This document shows positions 36,181 to 45,886 of a stretch of 64,000 bases of DNA, in pieces. The translations under genes and the position numbers were made by a program. The stretch comes from an uncultured Jannaschia sp. (GTDB lineage: Bacteria; Pseudomonadota; Alphaproteobacteria; Rhodobacterales; Rhodobacteraceae): the NCBI GenBank assembly GCA_947494145.1, contig CANLTZ010000001.1:372001-436000 (forward strand), in the 5' to 3' direction. How positions within the stretch are numbered: the stretch's first letter is position 1; each line of letters begins with the position of its first letter. The notes under the pieces are model-generated. The model did not search any database, was not told the DNA's origin, and was given only the letters and a program-made list of their open reading frames with translations.

Positions 36181-36903
36181 TCAGGACAGGTACTGCCCGC
36201 CATTTGCCGAGATGGTGGAGCCGGTGACAAACCCCGCATCGTCCGACGTCAGGAAGGCGACACAGCGCGCGATCTCTTCGGCTTCGCCCAGACGTCCGAC
36301 GGGGATGCCGCCGACGATCTGGTCCATCACCTTTTCGGGGATCGTGCTCATCATGTCGGTATTAATGTAGCCGGGCGCGACCACGTTCACCGTAATGCCT
36401 GCGCGCGCGCCTTCCTGGGCCAGCGACTTGGTAAAGCCGATATCGCCCGCTTTGGTCGCGGCATAGTTGGCCTGGGCGAATTGCCCCTTCTGGCCGTTGA
36501 TCGAACTGATGGTCACGACGCGGCCGAACTTGCGTTCGCGCATACCGCCCCAGACGTTATGCGTCATGTTGAAGACGCCGGTTAGGTTGGTGTCGATGCA
36601 TTCATGCCATTGCTGCGGCGTCATCTTGTGGAACGGTGCGTCGCGGGTGATGCCCGCATTGTTCACCAGGATGTCGACGGGCCCGAGATCGGCTTCGACC
36701 TGGGCGACACCAGCCTGGCAGGCATCGTAGTCGGCCACGTTCCACTTGTAGGTCTTGATGCCCGTTTCCGCCGTGAAAGCCGCGGCTTTTTCGTCGTTGC
36801 CGGCATAGGTGGCCGCGACATCGCAGCCCTGATCTTTCAAAGCTTTTGAAATGGCGGCGCCGATGCCGCGGCTGCCTCCGGTCACAAGGGCGGTTCTGGT
36901 CAT
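36181..36903 (-). CDS. phaB: Acetoacetyl-CoA reductase
   Basis: 240 residues, the standard length. Short-chain dehydrogenase with cofactor motif TGGSRGIG, NNAG, catalytic Ser (ISSINGQ) and YxxxK (YAATK). Reduces acetoacetyl-CoA to R-3-hydroxybutyryl-CoA for polyhydroxybutyrate. The start overlaps the patatin stop by 4 bp. Confidence 0.96.
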   Translation of the reverse strand: MTRTALVTGGSRGIGAAISKALKDQGCDVAATYAGNDEKAAAFTAETGIKTYKWNVADYDACQAGVAQVEADLGPVDILVNNAGITRDAPFHKMTPQQWHECIDTNLTGVFNMTHNVWGGMRERKFGRVVTISSINGQKGQFAQANYAATKAGDIGFTKSLAQEGARAGITVNVVAPGYINTDMMSTIPEKVMDQIVGGIPVGRLGEAEEIARCVAFLTSDDAGFVTGSTISANGGQYLS

Positions 36904-37811
36904 GTGGGGTCTCCTCCCGGTTGGTGGTTCTTTAGCCATGCCGCGCCGTCGCGTTGGCCTTGATCCCAAGCTTCGCGCAGGAGGCCGGGGTCGGTAAAGT
37001 CGAGTTTCGAGCCTGACAGCACGGTCTGGGACGGCTGGACATAGTGGATGCGCTTCGGGTCGTCGTCGGGCAGGCTGCGGAAGCGCTTGGTCAGCAGCAC
37101 GAGGGTGCGGCCCTCGTCGGGTTCGGGCAGCGGTGCCTTGTTGACCATGCCGCCATCGTAAAGCGGCTCTAACCCGTTGGTGCCGGGACTATCCCAATCG
37201 TCGGGGCGAAAGGCGGGCGGGATGGTCGCAGCCATTCGGATGAGATCGGGCAGCGTGCCATCACGGGCAGCGCGGCGAGCGTCGATGAGCCGTTGTTCCA
37301 CCCCGGCCAGCGCGGAAGCACGGGGGCGGGGTGTGGGGGCGACGATCTGTTCAACCTGGTAGATCGTGCCTGCAGCAAGCGCCCGCAATGTGGCCCCGGC
37401 GCTGTCGCCGGTGGTCGAGACGCTGATTTGGAAGACCGGGCCGTCGGCGATGCGGGCAAGTGCATCGCCGTCGATCACGTCTTCTACGATGGCGTCGTAG
37501 ATGCGTTGATGCGGTGAGCGGCCATCGCTATCGCCAAGGTCGGACAGTGTAACATTCTTGTCCTGCTGGCCGACCGCGCGGGCGAAGCGATCGAACAGGC
37601 GCGTTTCGCGACCGGCAAGCCAAGCCGCTGCCGATAGAGCCCCACCGGAGGAGCCGGTTACCCGCTGCGGGGCGAGGGCTATTTCGCGGCCCACCACCTC
37701 CAACCAGCCGCCGTGCCAGAAACAGCGCAAACCGCCACCCGAAAAGACGAGTTGGTCATAGCTGGCTCTTCGGCTCGGCTGAGCCTCATCGCGGGCGGAC
37801 GGTTGGGGCAT
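36900..37811 (-). CDS. Patatin-like phospholipase family protein
   Basis: 303 residues from the ATG at 37811; the frame remains open to 37982 inside phaA. Patatin features: FSGGGLRCFWHGG oxyanion loop, nucleophile GSSGG, and the catalytic Asp in YDGGMVN. No signal peptide. It is sandwiched between phaA (40 bp upstream) and phaB (4 bp overlap), so a role tied to PHB granules or their mobilisation is plausible but not shown by sequence. Confidence 0.87.
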   Translation of the reverse strand: MPQPSARDEAQPSRRASYDQLVFSGGGLRCFWHGGWLEVVGREIALAPQRVTGSSGGALSAAAWLAGRETRLFDRFARAVGQQDKNVTLSDLGDSDGRSPHQRIYDAIVEDVIDGDALARIADGPVFQISVSTTGDSAGATLRALAAGTIYQVEQIVAPTPRPRASALAGVEQRLIDARRAARDGTLPDLIRMAATIPPAFRPDDWDSPGTNGLEPLYDGGMVNKAPLPEPDEGRTLVLLTKRFRSLPDDDPKRIHYVQPSQTVLSGSKLDFTDPGLLREAWDQGQRDGAAWLKNHQPGGDPT

Positions 37812-37851
37812 GGGGCGGGGCCGGGCCAATGGGCCCGGCCAGGGCTTCGGA

Positions 37852-39027
37852 TCAGGGGCGTTCGACGCAGAGCGCAACGCCCATGCCGCCGCCAATGCAG
37901 AGCGTGGCAAGGCCTTTCTTGGCATCGCGGCGCTGCATTTCGAAGAGCAGCGTGTTGAGCACGCGCGCGCCTGATGCGCCAATTGGGTGACCGATGGCGA
38001 TGGCGCCGCCGTTGACGTTCACGATGGATGGGTCCCAACCCATATCCTTGTTGACGGCGCAGGCCTGGGCGGCGAAGGCCTCGTTGGCTTCCACCAGGTC
38101 CAGGTCGTCGACCTTCCAGCCCGCCTTGTCGAGCGCCTTGCGGGACGCATAAATGGGCCCCACACCCATGATCGACGGGTCGAGGCCCGCGGTGGCGTAG
38201 CTGGCGATGCGGGCCAGGGGTTCGATGCCGCGCTGTTCGGCATCGTCGGCAGACATGAGAAGCGTTGCGGCGGCGCCGTCATTGAGACCCGATGCGTTGG
38301 CTGCCGTGACAGAGCCGTCTTTGGTGAAGGCGGGGCGCAGCTTTTGCATCGCCTCCATCGTGGCGCCGTGGCGGATGTATTCGTCATTTTCGACAACGAC
38401 GTCGCCCTTCCTGGTCTTGATCGTGTAGGCGACGATTTCGTCGGCGAATTTGCCGGCCTTCTGCGCGGCTTCGGCCTTGTTCTGGCTGGCGACGGCGAAT
38501 TCATCCTGCTGATCGCGGCTGATCTGCCACTTTTCGGCGACGTTTTCGGCGGTCTGGCCCATATGGTAATTGTTGAACGCGTCCCAGAGGCCGTCCTTGA
38601 TCATTGTATCGACGAGCTTCATGTCGCCCATCTTCTGGCCCGCGCGGATGGCTTGTGCATGGGGTGAAAGGGACATGCTTTCCTGGCCGCCAGCGACCAC
38701 GACCGACGCGTCGCCCAGCATGATGTGCTGTGCGCCAAGTGCGACGGCGCGCAGGCCCGAACCACAGACCTGGTTGATACCCCAGGCGGCACTTTCTTGG
38801 GGAAGGCCTGCATTGACATGGGCCTGGCGGGCGGGGTTCTGGCCTTGGGCGGCGGTCAGGACTTGGCCCAGGATCGTCTCAGACACGTCGGCCTTGTCGA
38901 TGCCCGCGCGGGCCACGACTTCTTCGATGACGGCGGCGCCCAGATCATGGGCTGGGGTGTTCGCGAAGCTGCCCAGAAAAGAGCCCACGGGCGTGCGAGC
39001 GGCAGAGGCGATGACGACGTTTGTCAT
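37852..39027 (-). CDS. phaA: Acetyl-CoA C-acetyltransferase (beta-ketothiolase)
   Basis: 391 residues. Thiolase active-site residues: nucleophile cysteine in QVCGSGLRA (near residue 88), histidine in [11 protein letters not shown], and the second cysteine in LCIGGGMG. Condenses two acetyl-CoA to acetoacetyl-CoA. First gene of phaA-patatin-phaB. Confidence 0.96.
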   Translation of the reverse strand: MTNVVIASAARTPVGSFLGSFANTPAHDLGAAVIEEVVARAGIDKADVSETILGQVLTAAQGQNPARQAHVNAGLPQESAAWGINQVCGSGLRAVALGAQHIMLGDASVVVAGGQESMSLSPHAQAIRAGQKMGDMKLVDTMIKDGLWDAFNNYHMGQTAENVAEKWQISRDQQDEFAVASQNKAEAAQKAGKFADEIVAYTIKTRKGDVVVENDEYIRHGATMEAMQKLRPAFTKDGSVTAANASGLNDGAAATLLMSADDAEQRGIEPLARIASYATAGLDPSIMGVGPIYASRKALDKAGWKVDDLDLVEANEAFAAQACAVNKDMGWDPSIVNVNGGAIAIGHPIGASGARVLNTLLFEMQRRDAKKGLATLCIGGGMGVALCVERP

Positions 39028-39186
39028 AGGTCGGTCCTTTCGAGGCGCCGTCGGGGACGGAGCGTCTACCCCGATAGCAGCCCCGCGACGCTTGTCTGTG
39101 CTATTGTGCTAGCGGAAGCAGACGGCAGGAGCAAATGACCTGGGGCCCCCGACAAAGGTCGGAGGCGGCCTTGCGCGCGTGGGGCG

Positions 39187-40044
39187 TCAGGCGCTTTGAG
39201 CGGTGCCTTCGATGAGCTGGCCACGCTTGGATTTCTTGCCTGGGGCGGGCAGCCAGGAGGGGCGCGTTTCTGGCGCGCCGTAATAGTAGCCCTGCAGGCA
39301 ATCGATGCCGATATCCACCAGAAATTGCGCCTCTTCCTGAGTTTCGACATTTTCGGCGACGGTGAACATGTCGAATTGTTCCCCGATGGTGATCAGCGCC
39401 TGAAGGATGCACTGGTTGTCGGGGTCCACATCGCAATTACGCACGAAGCTGCCGTCGATCTTGATAATGTCGAAATAGAATTCTTTCAGGTGTCGGAAGG
39501 AGGTCCGCCCGGCGCCGAAATCATCGAGCGCGAAGGTGATGCCCTTGTCCTGCAGGTCGGCCATGAAGGTCTTGACGAGTTCGGGCACCTGCATGGCGCT
39601 TTCTTCGGTGATTTCCAGGATGAGCCGTTCGGCGATTGTGTCATCGCGCTTGAGGCCCCGCTTAAGGGTTTGGAGCCATTTCGGATAGCCGATGGAACGC
39701 GCTGACATGTTGACCGAAAGCCGAAGGTCGGGTGTGCGCGCCAGCGCGCCGAGGCCGCAACGCAAAGCAGCGCAATCAATTTCACGGCCCAGTTCCTGGG
39801 CTTCGACGACACCCATGAACTGCCCGGCGGGGATGATGCGGCCCGTGTCGTCAAGCACGCGGATCAGACCTTCGTGGAAGGCAGGTTCCCCCGTGGCGGC
39901 GCCGATTACCGGCTGGAACGCAAGCATGACGTTGTTGTCGTTGAGCGCTTCGCGCACCATTTTAAGCGTGGATTTGTCCCGTTCGCTGACTGCGAAAGTC
40001 AACGGATCTTCGGTGCCGGGTTCGGAAAAGGATCGACGGGGCAT
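39187..40044 (-). CDS. EAL domain protein, probable c-di-GMP phosphodiesterase
   Basis: 285 residues: a short N-terminal lead and one EAL domain. The signature is EGL (HEGLIRV), an allowed variant. Metal and catalytic residues are retained: N in SVNMSA, E in LEITEES, DD in LDDFGAG, K in IKIDGSF, E in ENVETQEE, and Q in LQGYYYG, so it is likely active. No membrane segment or sensor domain. Confidence 0.9.
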   Translation of the reverse strand: MPRRSFSEPGTEDPLTFAVSERDKSTLKMVREALNDNNVMLAFQPVIGAATGEPAFHEGLIRVLDDTGRIIPAGQFMGVVEAQELGREIDCAALRCGLGALARTPDLRLSVNMSARSIGYPKWLQTLKRGLKRDDTIAERLILEITEESAMQVPELVKTFMADLQDKGITFALDDFGAGRTSFRHLKEFYFDIIKIDGSFVRNCDVDPDNQCILQALITIGEQFDMFTVAENVETQEEAQFLVDIGIDCLQGYYYGAPETRPSWLPAPGKKSKRGQLIEGTAQSA

Positions 40045-40265
40045 CGCAACCTCAGTTTGGAGCGTCCCTGTTTTGGCACGTAGAATCTGAATCTCTGGTT
40101 AAGGTCGTCGCCCAGATTTAGCTGGTTGGCTGCTTTGGGACCGGACGCCATGGGAAAACGATTCAAATCCGCGGTATTGCGGGCTGTGTGGCCACGTTGC
40201 GATTTGCGGCCCGCGCAAGGGTGGCGCAGAACCGGTGGGTCATCTGCTTGCAAAGGAAATGCCCC

Positions 40266-40835
40266 ATGGAACGCTGCGCCTGGGTGTCCGAAGACCCGCT
40301 TTACCTAGCCTATCACGACGAGGAATGGGGCGTACCCCAGCATAACCCGCGCGTCTTGTGGGAGCAGCTTGTGCTGGAAAGCTTCCAGTCCGGGCTGTCC
40401 TGGATCACCATTTTGCGCAAGCGGGAGGGGTTTCGCGCGGCCTTTGCCGGGTTCGAGCCCGAACGGGTGGCGGCGTTCGATGACGCGGATGTGGCGCGGC
40501 TGTTGGAAGATACGGGCATCGTGCGCCACCGCGGCAAGATCGAAGCCACAATCCGCAATGCGCGGGCATTCGAAGCCATGGGCGGCGCGCGGTTCAAGGA
40601 GATGGTGTGGGAGGCTGTGGGCGGCGTGCCGGTCCAGAACGGGTTTCGCGAATTGTCGGAGGTGCCCGCGAAGACGCCTGCCTCAGAACGGTTGGCGAAG
40701 GCGTTGAAAGCGGCGGGGTTCGGGTTTTGCGGGCCCACCACCGTCTATGCCTTCATGCAGGCGGCGGGACTCGTGAATGACCATGTGGTCAGTTGCGGGT
40801 GCCATGACCGCGTGGCGGCCTTAGGCGCGGGATAA
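40266..40835 (+). CDS. tag: DNA-3-methyladenine glycosylase I
   Basis: 189 residues from the ATG at 40266. Zinc-binding residues fit Tag: Cys at position 4 (MERCAWV), His at 17 (AYHDEEWG) and the C-terminal H..C pair (DHVVSCGCHDR). The helix-hairpin-helix region contains QSGLSWITIL. Removes 3-methyladenine from DNA. Confidence 0.95.
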   Translation: MERCAWVSEDPLYLAYHDEEWGVPQHNPRVLWEQLVLESFQSGLSWITILRKREGFRAAFAGFEPERVAAFDDADVARLLEDTGIVRHRGKIEATIRNARAFEAMGGARFKEMVWEAVGGVPVQNGFRELSEVPAKTPASERLAKALKAAGFGFCGPTTVYAFMQAAGLVNDHVVSCGCHDRVAALGAG

Positions 40836-40971
40836 GGCCAGCTCTCAAGCACCGATGTAGATGCAATGAAAGGCCGCGCGCCGGTGAAGGCGCGCCGCCG
40901 GTTCTGCATCGGAGCCGCTCGCTCATCAGGCTTTTGCGGCACCTGACGGGACCGCAGCCTTCTTCGCGGAC

Positions 40972-42855
40972 TTAGCCGACCGCGGCGCCATCGCTGCGTT
41001 TGATCTGCACGATGGAAGAGCGTGGCAGCGAATCCGGGCCGTCAGGGAAGGGCGCGTCGGGGTGCTGGATACCGGCGAACATGGTCCGAAGATCGCCCGA
41101 CCAGGTGAGGCCCGTCACCTCAGAGCCCTGGGGTCCGGTCAGGAAGCGGCGGATTTCACCGGTTTCCGGGTTGCCCGCCAGCATCTGGTTGTTGCCCATG
41201 CCGGTGAAGGGACCATCGTTTGAATCGTTGCCATCGGTCTGGATCCAGAGCGTGCCCGTCGTGTCGAACATCATCCCATCGGGCGAGTTGAAGAGGTTGC
41301 CTTCATCGACATTGTCGGACCCCGCATAGGGGCCCTGACCCACAAGAGGGTTGCCCGCCATGACGTACAAATCCCAGGTGAAGCCGTCTGCGGCGTGGTC
41401 GCCATTGTCGGGCACCCAGCGCGCGATCTGGCCGTAATTGTTTTCGGCCCGGGGGTTGGGGCCGTTGACCGGGGTCGGGTCGCCGCCCGCATTGGGCTTG
41501 ATGCCGCGGTTGCGGTTGTTGGTTAGCGCCACGTAGCCCTGGGGCGCCACCGGGTTGGTCGCGACCCATTCGGGGCGGTCCATGGTGGTCGCGCCCACGG
41601 CGGAGGCCGCCATGCGGGTGTAGATAAGGATTTCCGCGGCCTCCATGCCCGTGGCTTCGGGCGTCAGTTCAAGCCAGCGGCCGGTGCCGTCATCTTCGAA
41701 CTTGGCGGCAAAGAGCGTGCCGTCATCCAGCAGCCCCTCGGTCGACCCGCCTTCGGTGTAGGTGCCGTTGGAGACGTATTTGTAGAGGTATTCGCCTCGT
41801 TCATCATCGCCCAGATAGACGACGACCTGGCCCGAGGGCGCGACCACGGCGGCAGCATTTTCGTGCTTGAAGCGGCCCAGGGCGGTGCGCTTGACGGGCA
41901 TGCTGTCTGGATCAGCCGGGTCGATTTCGACGATCCAGCCGAAGCGGTGGGGTTCATTGGGTTCTTGCGTGACGTCATAGCGCGCTTGGTGCAGTTCATA
42001 GCCATAGCGGCCTTCGGCTTGCACGCCATAGCGTTGCAGGCCGGGGGTTTCGACCGAGGCGGGGTCGGAAGCACCAAAATAGCCGTTGAAGTTTTCTTCG
42101 CAGGTCAAATACGTGCCCCAGGGTGTCTTGCCCGAGCCGCAATTGTTCATCGTGCCCAGAGCTGTCGTCCCGTCGGGGTCGGCCGATGTCTTGAGAAGGT
42201 CGTGCCCCGCGGCGGGGCCCGCCATCCGCATGGGGGTGTTGTGGTGGATGCGACGGTTATAGGGGCTGTCGACCACGATCTGCCAACCGTCGTCCGTTTC
42301 CTCGATCTCCATCACGGTGACGCCCTGGATATTCTGCAGGATGGTAACGTCGTCGGCGGTGAAGGCGTTGTCACCCTTCCAAGGCAGGTTGGTGTCGATG
42401 TTAGGAAATTCGTGGTTTACCGCGATGAGTTGACGCCCATCGACCACGAAGGCCTCCATCCCATCGGTATTTTCGCCGAAAACCTTGCCAGACGAAGCGA
42501 CGGTGATGCCCGTGGCCGCATCGAAGGGTTCGGCATCGGAAAAGAGCGGGTCGCCCCAGCGCGCCAGCACCTTCCATTCGTAACCTTCGGGCACATGGAC
42601 GGTGTGGTCCGTGGCGATGGGCAGCGCGTCGAAGGCGAAGGTGGCGGCGGCCTGCGCCCGGGCCGAGGTGGATGTCAGCATGCCGGAGCCCATCACAGCG
42701 GCACCGGACCCAAAGGCCAGAACGCCCTTCATGAAGTTGCGGCGCGACAGGGCGCTTTCGACCACGCGGTCGAAATCCGTGGTTTCGGGGCGGGGTGAAT
42801 GAAATTCGTCCCATTCATCGGGGCTGAGGTGGTCGAGGTTGCTGGCGTCTTTCAT
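40972..42855 (-). CDS. phoX: PhoX family alkaline phosphatase
   Basis: 627 residues from the ATG at 42855. Tat signal SRRNFMKG near residue 39 followed by a hydrophobic stretch to SARA, then the DUF839/PhoX beta-propeller (NNCGSGKTPWGTYLTCEENFNGYF, split across the calcium/iron site). Periplasmic phosphomonoesterase for organic phosphate, common in marine bacteria. A PHO-box-like element lies 85 bp upstream. Confidence 0.93.
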   Translation of the reverse strand: MKDASNLDHLSPDEWDEFHSPRPETTDFDRVVESALSRRNFMKGVLAFGSGAAVMGSGMLTSTSARAQAAATFAFDALPIATDHTVHVPEGYEWKVLARWGDPLFSDAEPFDAATGITVASSGKVFGENTDGMEAFVVDGRQLIAVNHEFPNIDTNLPWKGDNAFTADDVTILQNIQGVTVMEIEETDDGWQIVVDSPYNRRIHHNTPMRMAGPAAGHDLLKTSADPDGTTALGTMNNCGSGKTPWGTYLTCEENFNGYFGASDPASVETPGLQRYGVQAEGRYGYELHQARYDVTQEPNEPHRFGWIVEIDPADPDSMPVKRTALGRFKHENAAAVVAPSGQVVVYLGDDERGEYLYKYVSNGTYTEGGSTEGLLDDGTLFAAKFEDDGTGRWLELTPEATGMEAAEILIYTRMAASAVGATTMDRPEWVATNPVAPQGYVALTNNRNRGIKPNAGGDPTPVNGPNPRAENNYGQIARWVPDNGDHAADGFTWDLYVMAGNPLVGQGPYAGSDNVDEGNLFNSPDGMMFDTTGTLWIQTDGNDSNDGPFTGMGNNQMLAGNPETGEIRRFLTGPQGSEVTGLTWSGDLRTMFAGIQHPDAPFPDGPDSLPRSSIVQIKRSDGAAVG

Positions 42856-42939
42856 CGTCGGTCTCCATCCCTGTTTGAGCTGGCTCGTCGGGGCGACCCC
42901 CTGTCGCCCCCATGCGATGCCAGCAGGTAGCGGGGATTC

Positions 42940-42957
42940 GTAACAGGGCGGTGACGG
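42940..42957 (-). promoter_or_regulatory. Candidate PHO box upstream of phoX
   Basis: Minus-strand reading CCGTCAC CGCC CTGTTAC: two 7-bp direct repeats with a 4-bp spacer, close to the CTGTCAT-N4-CTGTCAC pattern bound by PhoB. It ends about 85 bp from the phoX start. Confidence 0.5.
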
Positions 42958-43015
42958 TTCCGATCCGTGGACGGCGCGATTCCGCCGCATTGAGACCGGG
43001 TGGGCGTAGACGCCG

Positions 43016-43046
43016 AAAAGGGGGCGGACTTTTGCCGTCCCCTTTT
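43016..43046 (-). terminator. Terminator downstream of the haem peroxidase gene
   Basis: 12-bp stem AAAAGGGGGCGG/CCGTCCCCTTTT with one G-U pair and a 7-base loop, flanked by T-runs when read on either strand. It lies 70 bp past the peroxidase stop and before the phoX promoter. Confidence 0.85.
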
Positions 43047-43116
43047 GGTGCTTGCTTCACGTCTTTGACGCACGCGACCCGGATTTACGGCCTCTGGCCC
43101 GGTGCCGCAGCGCCCA

Positions 43117-44601
43117 TCACCCACACATCAGCTTTTCTGGATGCAGGATGTGGCTGCGATGCTCGGCCACGTAGGCTGCGATGCCCGCTATGCAGCTTGG
43201 CTGCCCGCCGAACCCGCCCCATGGCTTGAAATGGGGAATATGCAGGACGGTCGTCGGATCGCGCTTCAGGAGGTTGGCAAAGACCGTTGCCACGATGGCA
43301 CCGCCCGCGCCGGTGAGTTTGCCATGGCCGTGGATTTCGGCCTCCTGCAAGGCATAGAACCATAGCGGTGTCTTCTTGAAACCTTTGTGCGCGAGCACGT
43401 CGGGCACCGGAACGGTGGGTGTGCCCAGTCGCGCGGCCACATGCTGGCCGCTGGCCAGTTGATAGGTGTAGCGGTCACGGACCATGTTACGGAGCGCCAA
43501 GTTCTGGGATTGCGCGACTGTCAGCGTCTCTCCGATGTCGGCCAGTTCGATCGGGTCGTGGACGAAGGGCAGGGCAAAGAGCGGCTCGCCCAGTTTAGGG
43601 CCCACGGGGCGGGCCTTTTGCGGGTCCGGGCCGTGGGAATGGGCGAAGAACATGTCCATGGACAGGTTGCCTTCGGGCGGGCGGGCGCCGAAGCCCATGA
43701 TGTTGAAGAGCCCCAGGGGCGCGGATGCCTCTGTCAGTTTGTATTCGAACTGCGTCGTGGCATGGCCGAACCGGTAGCACGCGCCCGAGAATTCCACCGG
43801 CATGACCGGCGCGTCCCAGCCAAAGAGGTGGTCATTGAGGGCCTGGTCTAGACAATCCCGGTCGACAAAGGCGGGCAGAAGTTCGTGCCAGACGATCCAC
43901 TGATAGTGCAGGCGGATGAAGCGGCGCACTTCTTCGAAGCTTTCGAGTTTGGGTTTCACGTGGTCGTGCCACACATGCTTGGGGATGCCGTCATGGGCGC
44001 AGGCCTTGATGTCGGCGGCGGCGCCGTCGCCTTCCTTCACCTTGCTCATCAGGATGTTGTGGAGCTGGATGAAAAGGCCCTGCACTTGCGCCACGATGAT
44101 GTTTTCATCATTGCGCGGATCGCCGATCAGCGCCTTGCCCGCGCAGGTGCGCGCCAGATCGAGCGGGTTGGCTTGGCGGCCGAACATCAGAAACTGTTCC
44201 TGCTCGCCTTCGCCGTAAAGAATGTTCGACGCCTCGGGCCCCGCGCCATAGACGCAATCGAGGTCCAGCGACGGCGTGCGCACATTGGGGATCGTGGCCG
44301 GGTCGATGCGGGTGCCAAGCGCCGACGTGGCATCGAGCGTGATGTCGTGGTCCACGAACTGGCCAAGAAAGGTCATGCCCGCATCGGCGGGGCCATCGGC
44401 ATTGGACGTGGCGCGCATGGTCTGGGACAGGTCGTCCAGGGCCTGGATCACGTCGGCATGGCTGATATTGGCGATGTGGACGGGGTTGGGCGGCATAAGC
44501 CGGCCCAGCGTCTGCGCGAAGGGACGGGCGGGGCCGTCGCCGTGCAGACAGGTCTTCATGAGCTGATCGAAGCGCGTGAGTCCGTGAGGGGTGCCAGCCA
44601 T
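43117..44601 (-). CDS. Animal-type (peroxinectin-like) haem peroxidase
   Basis: 494 residues from the ATG at 44601. Distal-side LGQFVDHDITLD (histidine), the DPRNDENIIVAQVQGLFIQLHN helix region and the proximal-side RFGHATTQFEY identify the An_peroxidase family. No classical signal peptide is seen, although relatives are exported by type I systems. Substrate unknown; antimicrobial or halide-oxidising roles are reported in the family. Confidence 0.9.
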   Translation of the reverse strand: MAGTPHGLTRFDQLMKTCLHGDGPARPFAQTLGRLMPPNPVHIANISHADVIQALDDLSQTMRATSNADGPADAGMTFLGQFVDHDITLDATSALGTRIDPATIPNVRTPSLDLDCVYGAGPEASNILYGEGEQEQFLMFGRQANPLDLARTCAGKALIGDPRNDENIIVAQVQGLFIQLHNILMSKVKEGDGAAADIKACAHDGIPKHVWHDHVKPKLESFEEVRRFIRLHYQWIVWHELLPAFVDRDCLDQALNDHLFGWDAPVMPVEFSGACYRFGHATTQFEYKLTEASAPLGLFNIMGFGARPPEGNLSMDMFFAHSHGPDPQKARPVGPKLGEPLFALPFVHDPIELADIGETLTVAQSQNLALRNMVRDRYTYQLASGQHVAARLGTPTVPVPDVLAHKGFKKTPLWFYALQEAEIHGHGKLTGAGGAIVATVFANLLKRDPTTVLHIPHFKPWGGFGGQPSCIAGIAAYVAEHRSHILHPEKLMCG

Positions 44602-44743
44602 GACTGGTCTCCTTAAATGCAGTGAAAAAATGCGTCTTGGGCCCGGGAAATTGGCCGGATGCCGTAAGGTCAACTTTACAGGAAAAGTCCGCGCGGCGGA
44701 GGTGGGGAATTCCTTACCGCACGGGCACCGGAATCAGCGCGCA

Positions 44744-44763
44744 AGGTCAGGAATGCCTGACCT
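44744..44763 (-). terminator. Hairpin at the 3' end of the Lrp gene
   Basis: Perfect 8-bp stem AGGTCAGG/CCTGACCT with AATG loop, overlapping the last base of the stop codon. No T-run follows, so termination is uncertain. Confidence 0.35.
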
Positions 44764-45233
44764 CAGGCGCGGTCATCCTTGGGTGAGCCCATGACAACGT
44801 AAGTCGTCAGTGACGCAACTTGGGGCAGGATGCCCAGAACATCGGTGTGGAAATGTTTGTAGGCGGCAAGGTCCTGCGCCTCGACCCGCAACAGGTATTC
44901 CACCGAGCCGGTGATGTTGTGACATTCGCGAACTTCAGGGGAGCGGGTGACAGCCCGCTCGAAGGATTCTTGGCCATTCTTGGTGTGGTCGTTGAGGCCC
45001 ACGGCGATATAGGCGGTGAAGCCGATGCCGGTCTTTTCCGGGTCGATGACGGCGCGGTAGCCCTTGATGATACCCGCCGCTTCCAATGCTTGCACACGGC
45101 GAAGCGTGGCGGAAGGCGACAGGCCCACGCGATCCGCCAAAGCCTGGTTGGTGAGGCGGCCATCGCGCGACAACTCGCGCAAGATTCTGTCGTCGATTTG
45201 GTCACGTTGAAGTATCACTTGCGCATATTCCAC
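44763..45233 (-). CDS. Lrp/AsnC family transcriptional regulator
   Basis: 156 residues. N-terminal helix-turn-helix (LTNQALADRVGLSPSATLRRV) and a C-terminal RAM/AsnC ligand domain with ECHNITGSVEYLLRVE. Divergent from the LysE exporter with 54 bp between starts, the usual regulator-exporter pairing, so it probably responds to an amino acid exported by that protein. Confidence 0.94.
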   Translation of the reverse strand: MEYAQVILQRDQIDDRILRELSRDGRLTNQALADRVGLSPSATLRRVQALEAAGIIKGYRAVIDPEKTGIGFTAYIAVGLNDHTKNGQESFERAVTRSPEVRECHNITGSVEYLLRVEAQDLAAYKHFHTDVLGILPQVASLTTYVVMGSPKDDRA

Positions 45234-45287
45234 TCTGCCGCGTCATTTCGCAAGCATATGGCGCGTGCTGCAAGGCAATCTGCCCCC

Positions 45288-45884
45288 ATGACCTATGACC
45301 TTCTACTCGGCCTGATGGCCTTCGCCTTCGTGTCCTCGATCACGCCGGGACCGAATAACTTGATGATCATGACGTCGGGCGCGAATTTCGGCGTCGCCCG
45401 GTCGCTGCCCCATCTTCTGGGCATTGCGTTGGGCTTTGGGGTGATGATCGTGCTGGTGGGGCTGGGGCTGGCACAGGTCTTTGAGGCGGCCCCCGCGCTC
45501 AAACTTGTCCTGGCGGGTCTGTCGGTCGTCTATCTGCTTTGGCTGGCTTGGAAGATCGCCCATGCCGCGGCGCCGGAAGGGGTCGATGCGGCGGGGCGCC
45601 CCATGACGTTCCTGCAAGCCGCCGCCTTCCAATGGGTGAACCCCAAGGCCTGGACCATGGCGCTGACGGCGGTGACGCTTTACACGGCGGGCGGGCCATT
45701 TGCGGTCGTGCCGGTGGCTGCGGTGTTCACGCTGGTGAACCTGCCATCGGTGTCGATCTGGCTGGTGATGGGGGTCCAGCTGCGCCGCCTGCTCACTTCG
45801 CCCGCGCGCTTGCGGGTCTTCAACTGGACCATGGCGGGGCTGTTGGTGGCGTCACTATGGCCCAGCGTGGCGCCGCTTCTGTGA
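45288..45884 (+). CDS. LysE family amino-acid exporter
   Basis: 198 residues from the ATG at 45288; an ATG at 45258 is possible. About six membrane segments and the family motif SSITPGPNNLMIMTSGANFG near the N-terminus (G-x-x-x-G-P pattern). Exports an amino acid or homoserine-lactone-like compound; substrate not determinable. Confidence 0.92.
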   Translation: MTYDLLLGLMAFAFVSSITPGPNNLMIMTSGANFGVARSLPHLLGIALGFGVMIVLVGLGLAQVFEAAPALKLVLAGLSVVYLLWLAWKIAHAAAPEGVDAAGRPMTFLQAAAFQWVNPKAWTMALTAVTLYTAGGPFAVVPVAAVFTLVNLPSVSIWLVMGVQLRRLLTSPARLRVFNWTMAGLLVASLWPSVAPLL

Positions 45885-45886
45885 CA

